Source: Sphingopyxis sp. CCNWLW2
Lineage (GTDB): Bacteria > Pseudomonadota > Alphaproteobacteria > Sphingomonadales > Sphingomonadaceae
Assembly (NCBI RefSeq): GCF_037095755.1
Contig: NZ_JBAWKJ010000001.1
Coordinates: forward strand, 1,491,001 to 1,555,000
DNA: 64,000 nucleotides
Direction of reading: 5' to 3'
The notes under the pieces: generated by a model
Databases searched by the model: none
Told to the model about the DNA's origin: nothing
Seen by the model: the letters and a program-made list of their open reading frames with translations, nothing else
Shown here: positions 34,732-42,998 of the stretch, piece by piece
Layout: every line of letters starts with the position of its first letter
Numbering within the stretch: the first letter of the stretch is position 1
Translations under genes and position numbers: made by a program

Positions 34732-35166
34732 CTAGCCCACGGGGACGATCGTCGCCTGCGCGATGGCGCAGCGGCGCGGTTCTTCGCCGTCGCTTTCGGC
34801 CCAGACATCGGCGCGTACGATCGCCTGACGCTTTCCCGCCTTGACGACGCTGCCCCTTGCGCGCAGCCGACTGCCCTTCGCGGGGGCAAGGAAGTTGATC
34901 GTGTAGCTGCCGGTGACGACGTCGCCGATCACGCTCGACGCCGCCCATGCACAGGCGTTGTCGGCCATCAGTCCGACGATTGCGCCGTGGGCGTAGCCGT
35001 GATGCTGGGTCATGTCGGGGCGCAGCGCGAGCAGCAGTTCGGCCTCGCCATCGAAACAGCGCAAAGGTTCGACGCCAAGGAAGGCGGTGAAGCCCGACGC
35101 ATCGACCGCGACGCTTTTCATATAGGCGACGGCTTCGTCGTTGCTGGCAAAGCGATGTCCGCGCAT
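34732..35166 (-). CDS. PaaI-type hotdog thioesterase
   Basis: 144 residues of the hotdog fold. HHGYAHGAIVGLMADNACAWAA carries the PaaI-type HGG/A helix with the catalytic Asp, and FLAPAKGSRLRARGSVVKAGKR is the usual following strand set. The likely reaction is acyl-CoA hydrolysis in the cytoplasm. AGGGA precedes the ATG. The gene is divergent from an HxlR regulator, and one of two identical palindromes lies directly upstream of its start, so it is probably the target of that regulator. Confidence 0.87.
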   Translation of the reverse strand: MRGHRFASNDEAVAYMKSVAVDASGFTAFLGVEPLRCFDGEAELLLALRPDMTQHHGYAHGAIVGLMADNACAWAASSVIGDVVTGSYTINFLAPAKGSRLRARGSVVKAGKRQAIVRADVWAESDGEEPRRCAIAQATIVPVG

Positions 35167-35179
35167 GATTCATCCCTTT

Positions 35180-35198
35180 AAGTCTGTTATGCAGACTT
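35180..35198. promoter_or_regulatory. HxlR operator 1
   Basis: AAGTCTGTTATGCAGACTT is a palindrome AAGTCT-N7-AGACTT placed 14 bases upstream of the thioesterase start codon. The same arms and spacing recur at 35225-35243. Assigned to the adjacent HxlR regulator by inference. Confidence 0.72.
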
Positions 35199-35224
35199 AT
35201 TGCCGCTTGCATCGCGATGGCGTC

Positions 35225-35243
35225 AAGTCTTAAATCCAGACTT
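35225..35243. promoter_or_regulatory. HxlR operator 2
   Basis: AAGTCTTAAATCCAGACTT has the same arms and 7-base spacer as operator 1 and ends at the base before the probable HxlR start codon. Binding here would block the regulator's own expression. Confidence 0.72.
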
Positions 35244-35567
35244 ATGAAGGATTATGTGCCATCGCGTTCGCCCTGTGCCGTCGGCCGCGCATCGCGACTG
35301 CTCGGCGACCGCTGGGTGCTGCTGATCCTGCGCGAGGCTTTTCTGGGGATCGACCGGTTCGACGATTTCCTCGGCCGGCTCGACATTTCGCGCGCCGCGC
35401 TGACCTCGCGGCTTGGCTGGATGGTGGAGGCGGGGGTGCTCGAGCGCGTGCCCCCCGAAGGCAAGCGCGCGACATACCGGCTGACCCCCTCGGGGCAGGC
35501 GCTGCGCCCGACCTATGACGCGATCAAGGCGTGGGGCGACGAATGGCTGCCGCGTGGTGCAAAGTAA
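35244..35567 (+). CDS. HxlR-family transcriptional regulator
   Basis: 107 residues of the HxlR winged-helix family: SPCAVGRASRLLGDRWVLLILREAFLG, then RLDISRAALTSRLGWMVEAGVLER and YRLTPSGQALRP. The family's N-terminal Cys (here Cys11) often senses aldehydes or oxidants. The ATG at 35244 directly follows operator 2 with no ribosome-binding site, so the mRNA may be leaderless; an ATG 27 bases earlier is possible but would put the operator inside the gene. It is divergent from the thioesterase, its likely target. Confidence 0.87.
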   Translation: MKDYVPSRSPCAVGRASRLLGDRWVLLILREAFLGIDRFDDFLGRLDISRAALTSRLGWMVEAGVLERVPPEGKRATYRLTPSGQALRPTYDAIKAWGDEWLPRGAK

Positions 35568-35568
35568 A

Positions 35569-35592
35569 ACGGCCCGGGCGATGCCGGGCCGT
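35569..35592. terminator. Terminator between HxlR and the DUF3035 lipoprotein gene
   Basis: A 9-bp stem (35569-35577 with 35584-35592, ACGGCCCGG/CCGGGCCGT) stands between the convergent genes. Read on the minus strand it is followed by TTTTACTTT, so it is best placed to end the ileS-lspA-lipoprotein transcript, and could also serve HxlR. Confidence 0.75.
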
Positions 35593-35618
35593 CGATCTAC
35601 TGAGGTTTCGAAGCGGAC

Positions 35619-36038
35619 TCAGGCGGTCGGGATCGCCGCCGATGCGTCGCGGCCGTCGCCTTCGGGCGCGGCGAGGATGTCGCGGACGACGAGGCCCTTG
35701 TCGACGACCTGCGTGTCGGGGCTGCCGACCTGGCTGCGGATGCCGGGGTCGGCGCGCGCGCCGTCGGCGCTGCCGATGATCTGCGTTTCGCCGGGGCTGC
35801 GTGCCGAGGGGCCGCCGAAGAGCGCGCGCAGCGTCTGTTCGGCGGTCGATTCGCCGCCGGGGCGCGCGGTGCCGGGTGCCGGCGGGGTCAGCGCGAAATC
35901 GGGCGGCACGACGAGCGGCGCCTGACGCGACACCATCATTTCGTCGGGACGGTCGCGGCTGAACAGGCTGTTCGACCCGCAGGCCGAAAGCGTCGTGGCA
36001 AGAATCGAGGCGGCCAGGATGGCAGTGGTCCGGTTCAC
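35619..36038 (-). CDS. DUF3035 lipoprotein (BamF-like)
   Basis: 139 residues. The N-terminus TTAILAASILATTLSACGSN is a lipoprotein signal with lipobox LSAC. The body is low-complexity and Pro-rich, with PLVVPPDFALTPPAPG, characteristic of DUF3035; a Caulobacter member is a subunit of the BAM outer-membrane assembly complex. The start codon is GTG at 36038 with AGGAG upstream. It lies 24 bases after lspA, the enzyme that matures lipoproteins, in the ileS-lspA transcript. Confidence 0.85.
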   Translation of the reverse strand: MNRTTAILAASILATTLSACGSNSLFSRDRPDEMMVSRQAPLVVPPDFALTPPAPGTARPGGESTAEQTLRALFGGPSARSPGETQIIGSADGARADPGIRSQVGSPDTQVVDKGLVVRDILAAPEGDGRDASAAIPTA

Positions 36039-36062
36039 TATAATAACTCCTATGCGCCCCGT

Positions 36063-36584
36063 TTATTCGGCGGACGGTTTGGCGCCCGTGTCAGGGGCCT
36101 TTTCGCCCAAGAGCAGCGCGCGCGCAACCAGCAAAAGCACACCGATCGTGATGCACGCATCGGCGACGTTGAAGATCATAAAGGGGCGGAAATCGCCGAA
36201 ATGCAGGTCGGCGAAGTCGACGACATAGCCAAAGCGCACGCGGTCGACGATATTGCCGAGCGCGCCGCCGAGGATCATCGCGAGCGCGATCACGTCGCCC
36301 TTCGCCTGTTCGCGCGTCATCCAGAAGGCGACTGCCGCGGCGACGATCCCGGTCACCGCGACGAGCGTCCATCGCGTCGTGTCGGTGCAACTCGCGAACA
36401 TCGACAGCGAAATCCCGCAATTCTCCGCCCAGGTCAGGTTGAAGAAGCTGACGAGTTCGATCTGCCCCTTGGGCTCCAGCGACAGCGGGACGGTGACGAC
36501 CCATTTGGTGATCTGGTCGAGGATGAAGGCAACCGCGGCGAAAATCAGGCCGAAGCGCAAATAGGGCGAACGTGTGCTGCTCAT
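36063..36584 (-). CDS. lspA: Lipoprotein signal peptidase (signal peptidase II)
   Basis: 173 residues, four membrane segments. FILDQITKWVV carries the first conserved Asp-containing motif, NLTWAENCGISLSMF stands in the usual NxGxxF position, and the catalytic Asp pair sits in GGALGNIVDRVRFGYVVDF and FNVADACITIG. The start at 36584 overlaps the ileS stop by 4 bases (ATGA). It cleaves lipoprotein signal peptides in the inner membrane. The ileS-lspA pair is a standard bacterial arrangement. Confidence 0.95.
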   Translation of the reverse strand: MSSTRSPYLRFGLIFAAVAFILDQITKWVVTVPLSLEPKGQIELVSFFNLTWAENCGISLSMFASCTDTTRWTLVAVTGIVAAAVAFWMTREQAKGDVIALAMILGGALGNIVDRVRFGYVVDFADLHFGDFRPFMIFNVADACITIGVLLLVARALLLGEKAPDTGAKPSAE

Positions 36585-39484
36585 GCCGCGGTCAATACCG
36601 TGTCGCACCGATTGCACAAGCTGCCGTCGGCCTCGACCTCGGGCAGGTGGCGCCAGCAGCGGCCGCATTTGTGATTTTCGGTGCGGGTGACGGCCAGTTC
36701 GTCGCCGGCGCGCGCGACCGACACGATGAAGATTTCCTCGAGTGCCGCGGGATCGAGCGTCGGATCGGGGATCGTGACCTCGGCCTCGAGGCTCGAACGG
36801 ATCGTCTTTTCGCGGCGACAGGGTTCGATCGCCTCGGTCACCGCTTCGCGCTGGGTGCGGACGCCCGCCCATTTGCTGGCGAGCGCCGGGTCGTTCCATG
36901 CGGCGTCGACGCCCGGCCATTCGAGCAGATGCACGCTGCCCGCATCGGGATTGCGCGTACCCCAGACTTCCTCGGCGGTAAACACCAGCACCGGCGCGGC
37001 GTAGCGGACGAGCGCGTGGAACAGGGTGTCGAGCACGCTGCGGTACGCGCGGCGCGTGTCGGTGCCGAGCGGCGCGGCGGGGCCGAGGTCGCAGTAGAGG
37101 ACGTCCTTGCGGATGTCGAAATAGAAGGCCGACAGATCCTCGTTGCAGAAATCGGCGAGCAGGCGCGTGTAGCCGTTGAAGTCGAAGTCATCGACCGCCT
37201 GATGCATCTTCGCGTCGAGATCGGCGAGCAGGCTGAGCATATAGCGCTCAAGCTCGGGCATCGCCGAAACGTCGCTGATGCGTTCCTCTTCGGTAAAACC
37301 GTCGAGCGCGCCGAGCAGGTAGCGGAAGGTGTTGCGCAGCTTGCGATACTGGTCGGCGACGCCCTTCAGGATTTCGTCGCCGATGCGGTGATCCTCGGTG
37401 AAGTCGACGCTCAGCGCCCACAGGCGGATGATGTCGGCACCGTTGGTTTCCATCACCTTGACGGGATCGGTCGTGTTGCCGAGCGACTTCGACTGTTTGA
37501 AGCCCTTGGCGTCCATCGTGAAGCCGTGGGTCAGCACTGCCTTATACGGCGCCTTGCCGCGCGTGCCGCAGCTTTCGAGCAGCGACGACTGGAACCAGCC
37601 GCGATGCTGGTCGCTGCCTTCGAGATAGAGGTCGGCGCTGTGCGTCGAACCATCGTGGCGGACGAGCGCGGGCCATTTGCCGCTTTCGAGCACGAAGGCG
37701 TGGGTGCAGCCCGAATCGAACCAGACGTCGAGAATGTCGACGATGCGCTCATAGTCGGCCGCGTCATATTGATCGCCGAGATATTCCTGCGCGCGCGCGT
37801 CGTTCCATGCGTCGACGCCGCCCGCCTTCACCGCCGCGACGATGCGATCATTGACGATGGGGTCGTTCAGATAGTGGCCGGTCTTGCGGTCGACGAAGAG
37901 CGTGATCGGCACGCCCCACGCGCGCTGGCGGCTGAGCACCCAGTCGGGGCGGCCCTCGACCATCGATCCGATGCGGTTGCGGCCCTTGGCGGGGACGAAG
38001 CGCGTGTCGTCGATCGCCTGCATCGCCGCCTGGCGCAGCGTGGGGGCGTCGCACAGCTCTTCCTTGTGCGGATCGAGCGCGCCGCCCTCATTCTCCCAGC
38101 GCCGGTCGCTCGGCGTCTTGGGCGAGATGTGCGTCATCACCTTGTCCATCGGCACGAACCATTGCGGGGTGCAGCGATAGATGACCTTGGCTTTCGAGCG
38201 CCAGCTGTGTGGATAGCTGTGCTTGTAATCGGCCGAGGCCGCGAGCAGCGCGCCGGCTTCCTTGAGGTCCGAGCAGATCGGTCCGTCGGGGGCGTTGAAC
38301 TTGGGGTTGATCACGCTTCCCTGACCGGGGAGCCAGCCCCAATCCTCGCGATATTTGCCGTCGCCCTCGACCGCGAACACGGGATCGAGCCCGTTCGCCT
38401 TGCAGAGGTCGAAATCATCCTCGCCATGGTCGGGCGACATATGGACGAGGCCGGTGCCGCTGTCGGTCGTGACGAAATCGCCCGCGAGGAAGGGACGCGG
38501 GCGTGCGAAGAAGCCGCCGAGCGCGTGCATCGGGTGGCGGGCGATGGTGCCGGCGAGGTCGGAGCCTTTGCCGCGCCAGATTATCGTGCCGTCGCGGCCG
38601 GTGCGCGCATAGAATTGCTCGAGGAGCGGTTCGGCCACCAGATATTCGCCAAGGCCATGCATCGCGTCGTCGAACAGCTTCACCGAAACATAATCGACCT
38701 CCGGCCCATAGGCCAAAGCCTGGTTGACCGGGATCGTCCAGGGGGTGGTCGTCCAGATGACCGCATAAGCCTCGACCAACTCTTCGATCGGGCTTTCGAC
38801 AATCTCGAACGCGACATCGATCTGCGTCGAGACGATATCCTCATATTCGATCTCGGCTTCGGCGAGCGCGGTCTTTTCGACCGGCGACCACATCACCGGC
38901 TTGGCGCCGCGATAGAGCATGTCGTTGGCGGCGAATTTGAGCAGTTCGCGGACGATGGTGGCTTCGGCCTCATAATCCATCGTGAGGTACGGATGATCCC
39001 AGTCGCCGCCGATGCCGAGGCGCTTCAGCTGTTCGCGCTGGGTGTCGACCCAATGCTGCGCATAGGCGCGGCATTCGGCGCGGAATTCCTCGACCGGAAC
39101 CTCGTCCTTGTTGAGCTTTTTCTTGCGATACTGCTCCTCGACCTTCCACTCGATCGGCAGGCCGTGACAGTCCCAGCCGGGCACGTAAGGCGCATCCTTG
39201 CCCTTCAGCGTCTGGGTGCGGACGACCATGTCCTTCAGGATATGGTTGAGCGCATGGCCGATGTGCATGTCGCCATTGGCGTAGGGCGGGCCGTCGTGGA
39301 GGATGAACTGGTCGCGGCCCTTGCGGCTTTCGCGAATCTGCCCTTCCAGATTGCCCTCGATCCATTTGGCGAGAATCAGCGGTTCCTTCTGCGGCAGGCC
39401 GGCCTTCATCGGAAAGTCGGTCTTGGGCAGGAAGACGGTGTCGCGATAATCGCGCTGTTCGGCGGCGGGCGTGCTCTCGGTCAT
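36581..39484 (-). CDS. ileS: Isoleucyl-tRNA synthetase
   Basis: 967 residues of class Ia type. The HIGH motif is in GDMHIGHALNHILKD, the WDCHGLPIEWKVEEQ block follows, and the editing domain covers about 200-400. The C-terminal zinc-binding Cys pairs (CGRCWRHLP and CNRCDTVL) are present. The KMSKS loop reads KQSKS (GFKQSKSLGN), which is unusual. The start at 39484 gives a normal N-terminus (MTESTPAAEQRDYRDTVFLP); a longer frame runs into repeat sequence. Followed by lspA with a 4-base overlap. Confidence 0.97.
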   Translation of the reverse strand: MTESTPAAEQRDYRDTVFLPKTDFPMKAGLPQKEPLILAKWIEGNLEGQIRESRKGRDQFILHDGPPYANGDMHIGHALNHILKDMVVRTQTLKGKDAPYVPGWDCHGLPIEWKVEEQYRKKKLNKDEVPVEEFRAECRAYAQHWVDTQREQLKRLGIGGDWDHPYLTMDYEAEATIVRELLKFAANDMLYRGAKPVMWSPVEKTALAEAEIEYEDIVSTQIDVAFEIVESPIEELVEAYAVIWTTTPWTIPVNQALAYGPEVDYVSVKLFDDAMHGLGEYLVAEPLLEQFYARTGRDGTIIWRGKGSDLAGTIARHPMHALGGFFARPRPFLAGDFVTTDSGTGLVHMSPDHGEDDFDLCKANGLDPVFAVEGDGKYREDWGWLPGQGSVINPKFNAPDGPICSDLKEAGALLAASADYKHSYPHSWRSKAKVIYRCTPQWFVPMDKVMTHISPKTPSDRRWENEGGALDPHKEELCDAPTLRQAAMQAIDDTRFVPAKGRNRIGSMVEGRPDWVLSRQRAWGVPITLFVDRKTGHYLNDPIVNDRIVAAVKAGGVDAWNDARAQEYLGDQYDAADYERIVDILDVWFDSGCTHAFVLESGKWPALVRHDGSTHSADLYLEGSDQHRGWFQSSLLESCGTRGKAPYKAVLTHGFTMDAKGFKQSKSLGNTTDPVKVMETNGADIIRLWALSVDFTEDHRIGDEILKGVADQYRKLRNTFRYLLGALDGFTEEERISDVSAMPELERYMLSLLADLDAKMHQAVDDFDFNGYTRLLADFCNEDLSAFYFDIRKDVLYCDLGPAAPLGTDTRRAYRSVLDTLFHALVRYAAPVLVFTAEEVWGTRNPDAGSVHLLEWPGVDAAWNDPALASKWAGVRTQREAVTEAIEPCRREKTIRSSLEAEVTIPDPTLDPAALEEIFIVSVARAGDELAVTRTENHKCGRCWRHLPEVEADGSLCNRCDTVLTAA

Positions 39485-39529
39485 GCGCGGCCGCTTAGCG
39501 CAGATTCGGGCAGGAGCAAACAGCGGTTT

Positions 39530-39757
39530 CCCTCTCCCCTTGCGGGAGAGGGCAGCGAGACTTGTGAACTTGTTCACTAGTCGCAGCGGGAGAGGGGCTG
39601 TGTGCTATCGATAGACTGCAACCCCCTCTCCCAGCTTCGCCTAGGCAGCAAGCTGCCAAGGCTCTGCAACCGGCGCGAGATCGTTCGTGCCCCCGGCACG
39701 AACTTGGATTGCCGGGGGCAATCCATCCTCGCACCCCCGCAAGGGGAGAGGGATTTA
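39530..39757. repeat. Composite intergenic repeat region
   Basis: About 230 bases between ileS and the phosphodiesterase gene are built of short inverted repeats. CCCTCTCCC..GGGAGAGGG (39530-39552) begins it, the palindrome CTATCGATAG lies at 39605, a TTCGTGCC/GGCACGAA hairpin near 39683, and the first unit returns in reverse orientation near 39734-39752. The outer units are inverted copies of each other. This is noncoding and resembles dispersed repeat families of sphingomonads. Confidence 0.7.
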
Positions 39758-40795
39758 CCTTTGCCGCGGGCGCAGCGCCGGGCCGAGATTGTAGATGTCG
39801 TCGATCCACACATAGCCGGTGAAGCTGGCGGGCACCTTGGTGAGCTGACCGACCTTCGACAGCCCCATGCCGCCCGTTTCGTCGCCGCGCGGACCGGTGA
39901 GGAGGACGCGCGTGCCATGCTTTGCGGCGCGGTCCTGTAGCCGGTCGGGCCAGCCCCAATAGGCCCATTGATAATCGAGCGGCACCATGATCGTGCTCCC
40001 GATGCAGCTTGGTGGATACCAGCCCGACCAGCCAAATTTGATATAATCGGTCGTGCAGCGCTTGGCGGCATCGGGGTCCATCGTCCATGCCTTGGGCGCC
40101 TTGGCGCGGATCACGTCCATCAGGCGCGCGTTGCCGAAGAAACCGAAACGCGGATCGTTGGCGTCGATACCCGCACGCGCGAAGGCGGCGAGGACGAGTT
40201 CGGCCTCCTTCGGATCGCGCGACTTGAAGTTGATGAGCAGCGAGGCGTGGCCGAGCGCGCCGAGCACTTCGTCGAGGCTGGGCATCAGGCCGACGCCCTT
40301 GCCGCGTAGCGGGAAGGTCTGGCCGCCGTCGGCGGTGTAGCCATAGCCGATATCGAGCGCCTTCAGTTCGGCCATCGTGTGGTCGCGGATTTCGCCTTTG
40401 CCGTCGGTGCGGCAATCGAGAGTCCAGTCGTGGAAGACCGCGACCTGTCCGTCCTTCGTACCCGCGACGTCGAACTTGACCATGTTCGCGTCGCGGCCGA
40501 TCGCGGCCTTCATCGAGGGCAGGCTGTTTTCGATATAGTCATGCTCGGGCGCATCGATGCGCGTCGCGGTGCACGTCTCGTCGGTGACGCCCGTGTGATC
40601 GAACAGCTGCGACACGCCGCGATGCGCGATCAGCACGCGCTTGCCTTGCGCGTCGGGGGCGAGGAAGCTGGCGTTGCTGAGGGTGAACCATGCGACGAGC
40701 GCGGCGAAGGCCCAGAGGAAAATCTTGGTGCGCCGCTTCATCGGCTTTTTTGGCGGGCCTTCGAGCCCGGCGGCCCAGTCTTCGCTGTCGGTCAT
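39755..40795 (-). CDS. Glycerophosphodiester phosphodiesterase family protein
   Basis: 346 residues: a single N-terminal membrane anchor (TKIFLWAFAALVAWFTLSN), then a GDPD TIM barrel. VLIAHRGVSQ holds the first catalytic His-Arg, and FHDWTLDCRT the second His. The metal-ligand motif normally ExD reads KFD (MVKFDVAGTKDG), so one Glu ligand is replaced by Lys. GGGGGG lies just before the ATG at 40795. It interrupts the common ribF-ileS-lspA order and is flanked by copies of one intergenic repeat. Activity on phospholipid head groups is expected for the family but uncertain given the substitution. Confidence 0.85.
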   Translation of the reverse strand: MTDSEDWAAGLEGPPKKPMKRRTKIFLWAFAALVAWFTLSNASFLAPDAQGKRVLIAHRGVSQLFDHTGVTDETCTATRIDAPEHDYIENSLPSMKAAIGRDANMVKFDVAGTKDGQVAVFHDWTLDCRTDGKGEIRDHTMAELKALDIGYGYTADGGQTFPLRGKGVGLMPSLDEVLGALGHASLLINFKSRDPKEAELVLAAFARAGIDANDPRFGFFGNARLMDVIRAKAPKAWTMDPDAAKRCTTDYIKFGWSGWYPPSCIGSTIMVPLDYQWAYWGWPDRLQDRAAKHGTRVLLTGPRGDETGGMGLSKVGQLTKVPASFTGYVWIDDIYNLGPALRPRQR

Positions 40796-40810
40796 TGATC
40801 CCCCCAATTT

Positions 40811-40831
40811 CCTCTCCCGCAAGGGGAGAGG
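40811..40831. repeat. Intergenic inverted repeat copy
   Basis: CCTCTCCC-GCAA-GGGGAGAGG, another copy of the unit found at 39530 and 39734, lies between the ribF stop and the phosphodiesterase start. As a hairpin it could end or attenuate the purE-to-ribF transcript. Confidence 0.7.
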
Positions 40832-40835
40832 GGAA

Positions 40836-41765
40836 TTAAATGTGCGCCAGCAGCCGCCTGGCCTCGTCGCAATCTGCCGCGATCTGCACCATCAGCGCGT
40901 CCATATCGTCGAACTTCGCCTCGGGCCGGATGAAGGCGTGGAAGGCGACGTCGATTTCCTGCCCGTAAAGATCTTCGGCGAAGTCGAAGAAATGCGGTTC
41001 GAGCAGCTCCTTCGGCGGGTCGAAGCTGGGGCGGATGCCGAGGTTCGCGGCGCCCTTGAGGATGCGGCCGTCGGGAAGGCGGCCGGTGACGGCGTAGATG
41101 CCGTAACGCGGGCGGAGATACTGCCCCATTTCGAGGTTCGCGGTCGGGAAACCGAGCAGGCGGCCGTTCTTGTCGCCGTGCTGGACGATATTGCGCACGG
41201 TGAACGGGCGGGTGAGCAGGCGCGTCGCGGCGGCGCAGTCGCCCGCCTGCAGCGCTTCGCGGATGCGGCTCGACGAGACGACTTCCTCGGCGTCGTCGAC
41301 GGGGGCAACCATTTCGGTGAAGAAGCCGAGGCGGCGGGCGTGGTCGGCGAGCGTCACGACGTTGCCGCCGCGGCCCTTGCCGAAGACGAAGTCGGCGCCG
41401 GTGACGACGCCCGCGGCGCCGTAGCGATCGAGCAGCAGCTCGGTAATGAAATCCTCGGCCGTGGTCGCGGCGAGCGCCGCGTCGAACGGCAGGACGAGCA
41501 TCGCGTCGGCGCCCGCCGCGGCGAACAACTCCTCCCGCTGGTCGAGCGTCGTGAGGCGGAAGGGCGGAACGTCGGGTTTGAAGAAGCGCACCGGATGCGG
41601 ATCGAAGGTCGCGACGATCGCGGGGCGCCCTTCGTCCTGCGCGTGGCGGACGGCGCGGCCGACGACCGCCTGATGCCCGGCGTGGAAGCCGTCGAAATTG
41701 CCGAGCGCGATCACCCCGCCGCGCAAGGGCTCTTCGATGCGGTTGTGGCCGTCGAGGCGGATCAT
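40836..41765 (-). CDS. ribF: Bifunctional riboflavin kinase/FAD synthetase
   Basis: 309 residues. The N-terminal nucleotidyltransferase half has GNFDGFHAGHQAVV (HxGH type), ATFDPHPVRFF and SSSRIREAL. The C-terminal riboflavin-kinase half has GRLLGFPTANLE and YGIYAVTGRLPDG. It makes FMN and FAD in the cytoplasm. The start overlaps the stop of the M19 dipeptidase gene by 4 bases, placing it last in the purE-purK-folA-dipeptidase-ribF operon. Confidence 0.96.
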   Translation of the reverse strand: MIRLDGHNRIEEPLRGGVIALGNFDGFHAGHQAVVGRAVRHAQDEGRPAIVATFDPHPVRFFKPDVPPFRLTTLDQREELFAAAGADAMLVLPFDAALAATTAEDFITELLLDRYGAAGVVTGADFVFGKGRGGNVVTLADHARRLGFFTEMVAPVDDAEEVVSSSRIREALQAGDCAAATRLLTRPFTVRNIVQHGDKNGRLLGFPTANLEMGQYLRPRYGIYAVTGRLPDGRILKGAANLGIRPSFDPPKELLEPHFFDFAEDLYGQEIDVAFHAFIRPEAKFDDMDALMVQIAADCDEARRLLAHI

Positions 41766-42994
41766 GGCGCCGCTGTAATGGCAGGGGGGGGCGGCGTCAG
41801 CGGCACGAGCCCCGCCTTGAGCACGCGGACCGCGTTGCCGCCCATCGCGGCGCGGATTTCGTCGTCGCTGAAGCCCGCGTCGATCAGCGCCTGCGTGACC
41901 TGGGCGAGCTTCGACGTATCGAAACGCACGGTGGTGGCGCCGTCATAATCGCTGCCGAGCGCAACATACTGGATACCGACAAGGTCGCGGACATGTTTCA
42001 TCGCCTTCGCGATGCTCGCGGGCGAGGTGTCGCAGACGGCGGCATCCCAATAGCCGATGCCGATGAGGCCGCCGGTCGCAGCGACGCCCTTGATCTGCTC
42101 GTCGGAAAGGTTGCGGTTGACCTTGCACGTCGCCTGCACGCCGCCGTGGCTGGAGACGACGGGGCGGCGCGCGATCTTCAAAATGTCCGCGACGCAGGCG
42201 TTCGAGCAATGCGCGATGTCGACGATCATGCCCTTCGCCTCCATCGTTTCGACGACCTGCCGCCCGATGGGGGTGAGGCCGCCCTTCTTGAGGCCGTGCA
42301 TCGATCCCGCGAGATCATTGTCGAAAAAATGGGTGAGGCCTGCCATTCGAAACCCGGCTGCGTAGAGCTTGTCGAGGTTCGCGAGCTTGCCTTCGAGGCC
42401 GTGCAGCCCCTCGATGCTGAGCATCGCGCCGACGGGCGGACGAAAAGCGCCAGAGCTTCCCTTCCATGCCTTCGCGCCGTTCGCGCGTATCAGAAGCAAG
42501 ATATCGATATCGTCCGTCGTCTCGACCGTCCGTAGGCCCCTATCCGAGTTGGCTACAGCGCGGTGGAGCTTTTCGGCGTGCCAAAGCGAGCGTTCGAGCA
42601 GCGAGTTCCACGTTCGCACCGGCTGGAGCTGCGCGATCACGAGGCCGGTGATATTGTCGGTGTCCGCGCCGTTCGCGTCGTAATTCTGGCCCTTGGGCGA
42701 CTTGGTCGTACTCGCGAGCACCTGCAGCGCGACATTGCCGTCCTCGAGCCGCGGCAGGTCCATATGGCCGCGCTCGGCGCGATCGAGGATGTTCCGTTTC
42801 CAGAGCAGGGTGTCGCTGTGGAGGTCGACGATCGTCAGCGTCCCGTGCAGCGCCTTCGCGCGCTCGCTGACCGTCAGGAGCGGTTTGCCGTCGATCTTGT
42901 TGGTGCTGCGTTCGAGCATGCCCGGGGCGAGCGCGAAAAAGGCGAGCGCGGCGACCGCGACAGTGAGCAATATGCCGATCAGCCAGCGACGCAT
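41762..42994 (-). CDS. Membrane-anchored M19 (renal-type) dipeptidase
   Basis: 410 residues with an N-terminal membrane anchor (WLIGILLTVAVAALAFFALAPG) and an M19 metallo-dipeptidase barrel. The zinc ligands are visible: HxD in DLHSDTLLWK, Glu in SIEGLHG, His in DIAHCSN and SSHGG, and the Asp in GSDYDGAT. It probably cleaves dipeptides in the periplasm. It lies 4 bases after folA and overlaps ribF by 4 bases. The operon partners are all biosynthetic, so the link is likely historical rather than functional. Confidence 0.92.
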   Translation of the reverse strand: MRRWLIGILLTVAVAALAFFALAPGMLERSTNKIDGKPLLTVSERAKALHGTLTIVDLHSDTLLWKRNILDRAERGHMDLPRLEDGNVALQVLASTTKSPKGQNYDANGADTDNITGLVIAQLQPVRTWNSLLERSLWHAEKLHRAVANSDRGLRTVETTDDIDILLLIRANGAKAWKGSSGAFRPPVGAMLSIEGLHGLEGKLANLDKLYAAGFRMAGLTHFFDNDLAGSMHGLKKGGLTPIGRQVVETMEAKGMIVDIAHCSNACVADILKIARRPVVSSHGGVQATCKVNRNLSDEQIKGVAATGGLIGIGYWDAAVCDTSPASIAKAMKHVRDLVGIQYVALGSDYDGATTVRFDTSKLAQVTQALIDAGFSDDEIRAAMGGNAVRVLKAGLVPLTPPPPAITAAP

Positions 42995-42998
42995 CGGC

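Noticed and set aside
39485..39577. N-terminal extension of ileS
   Set aside because: The extra residues are encoded by intergenic repeat DNA and are not part of the synthetase family.
36572..39580. Long plus-strand frame opposite ileS
   Set aside because: It mirrors the full length of ileS, has no recognisable family and no credible start.
39530..39757. Possible insertion sequence remnant
   Set aside because: No transposase fragment or target duplication is visible; the content is short inverted repeats only.
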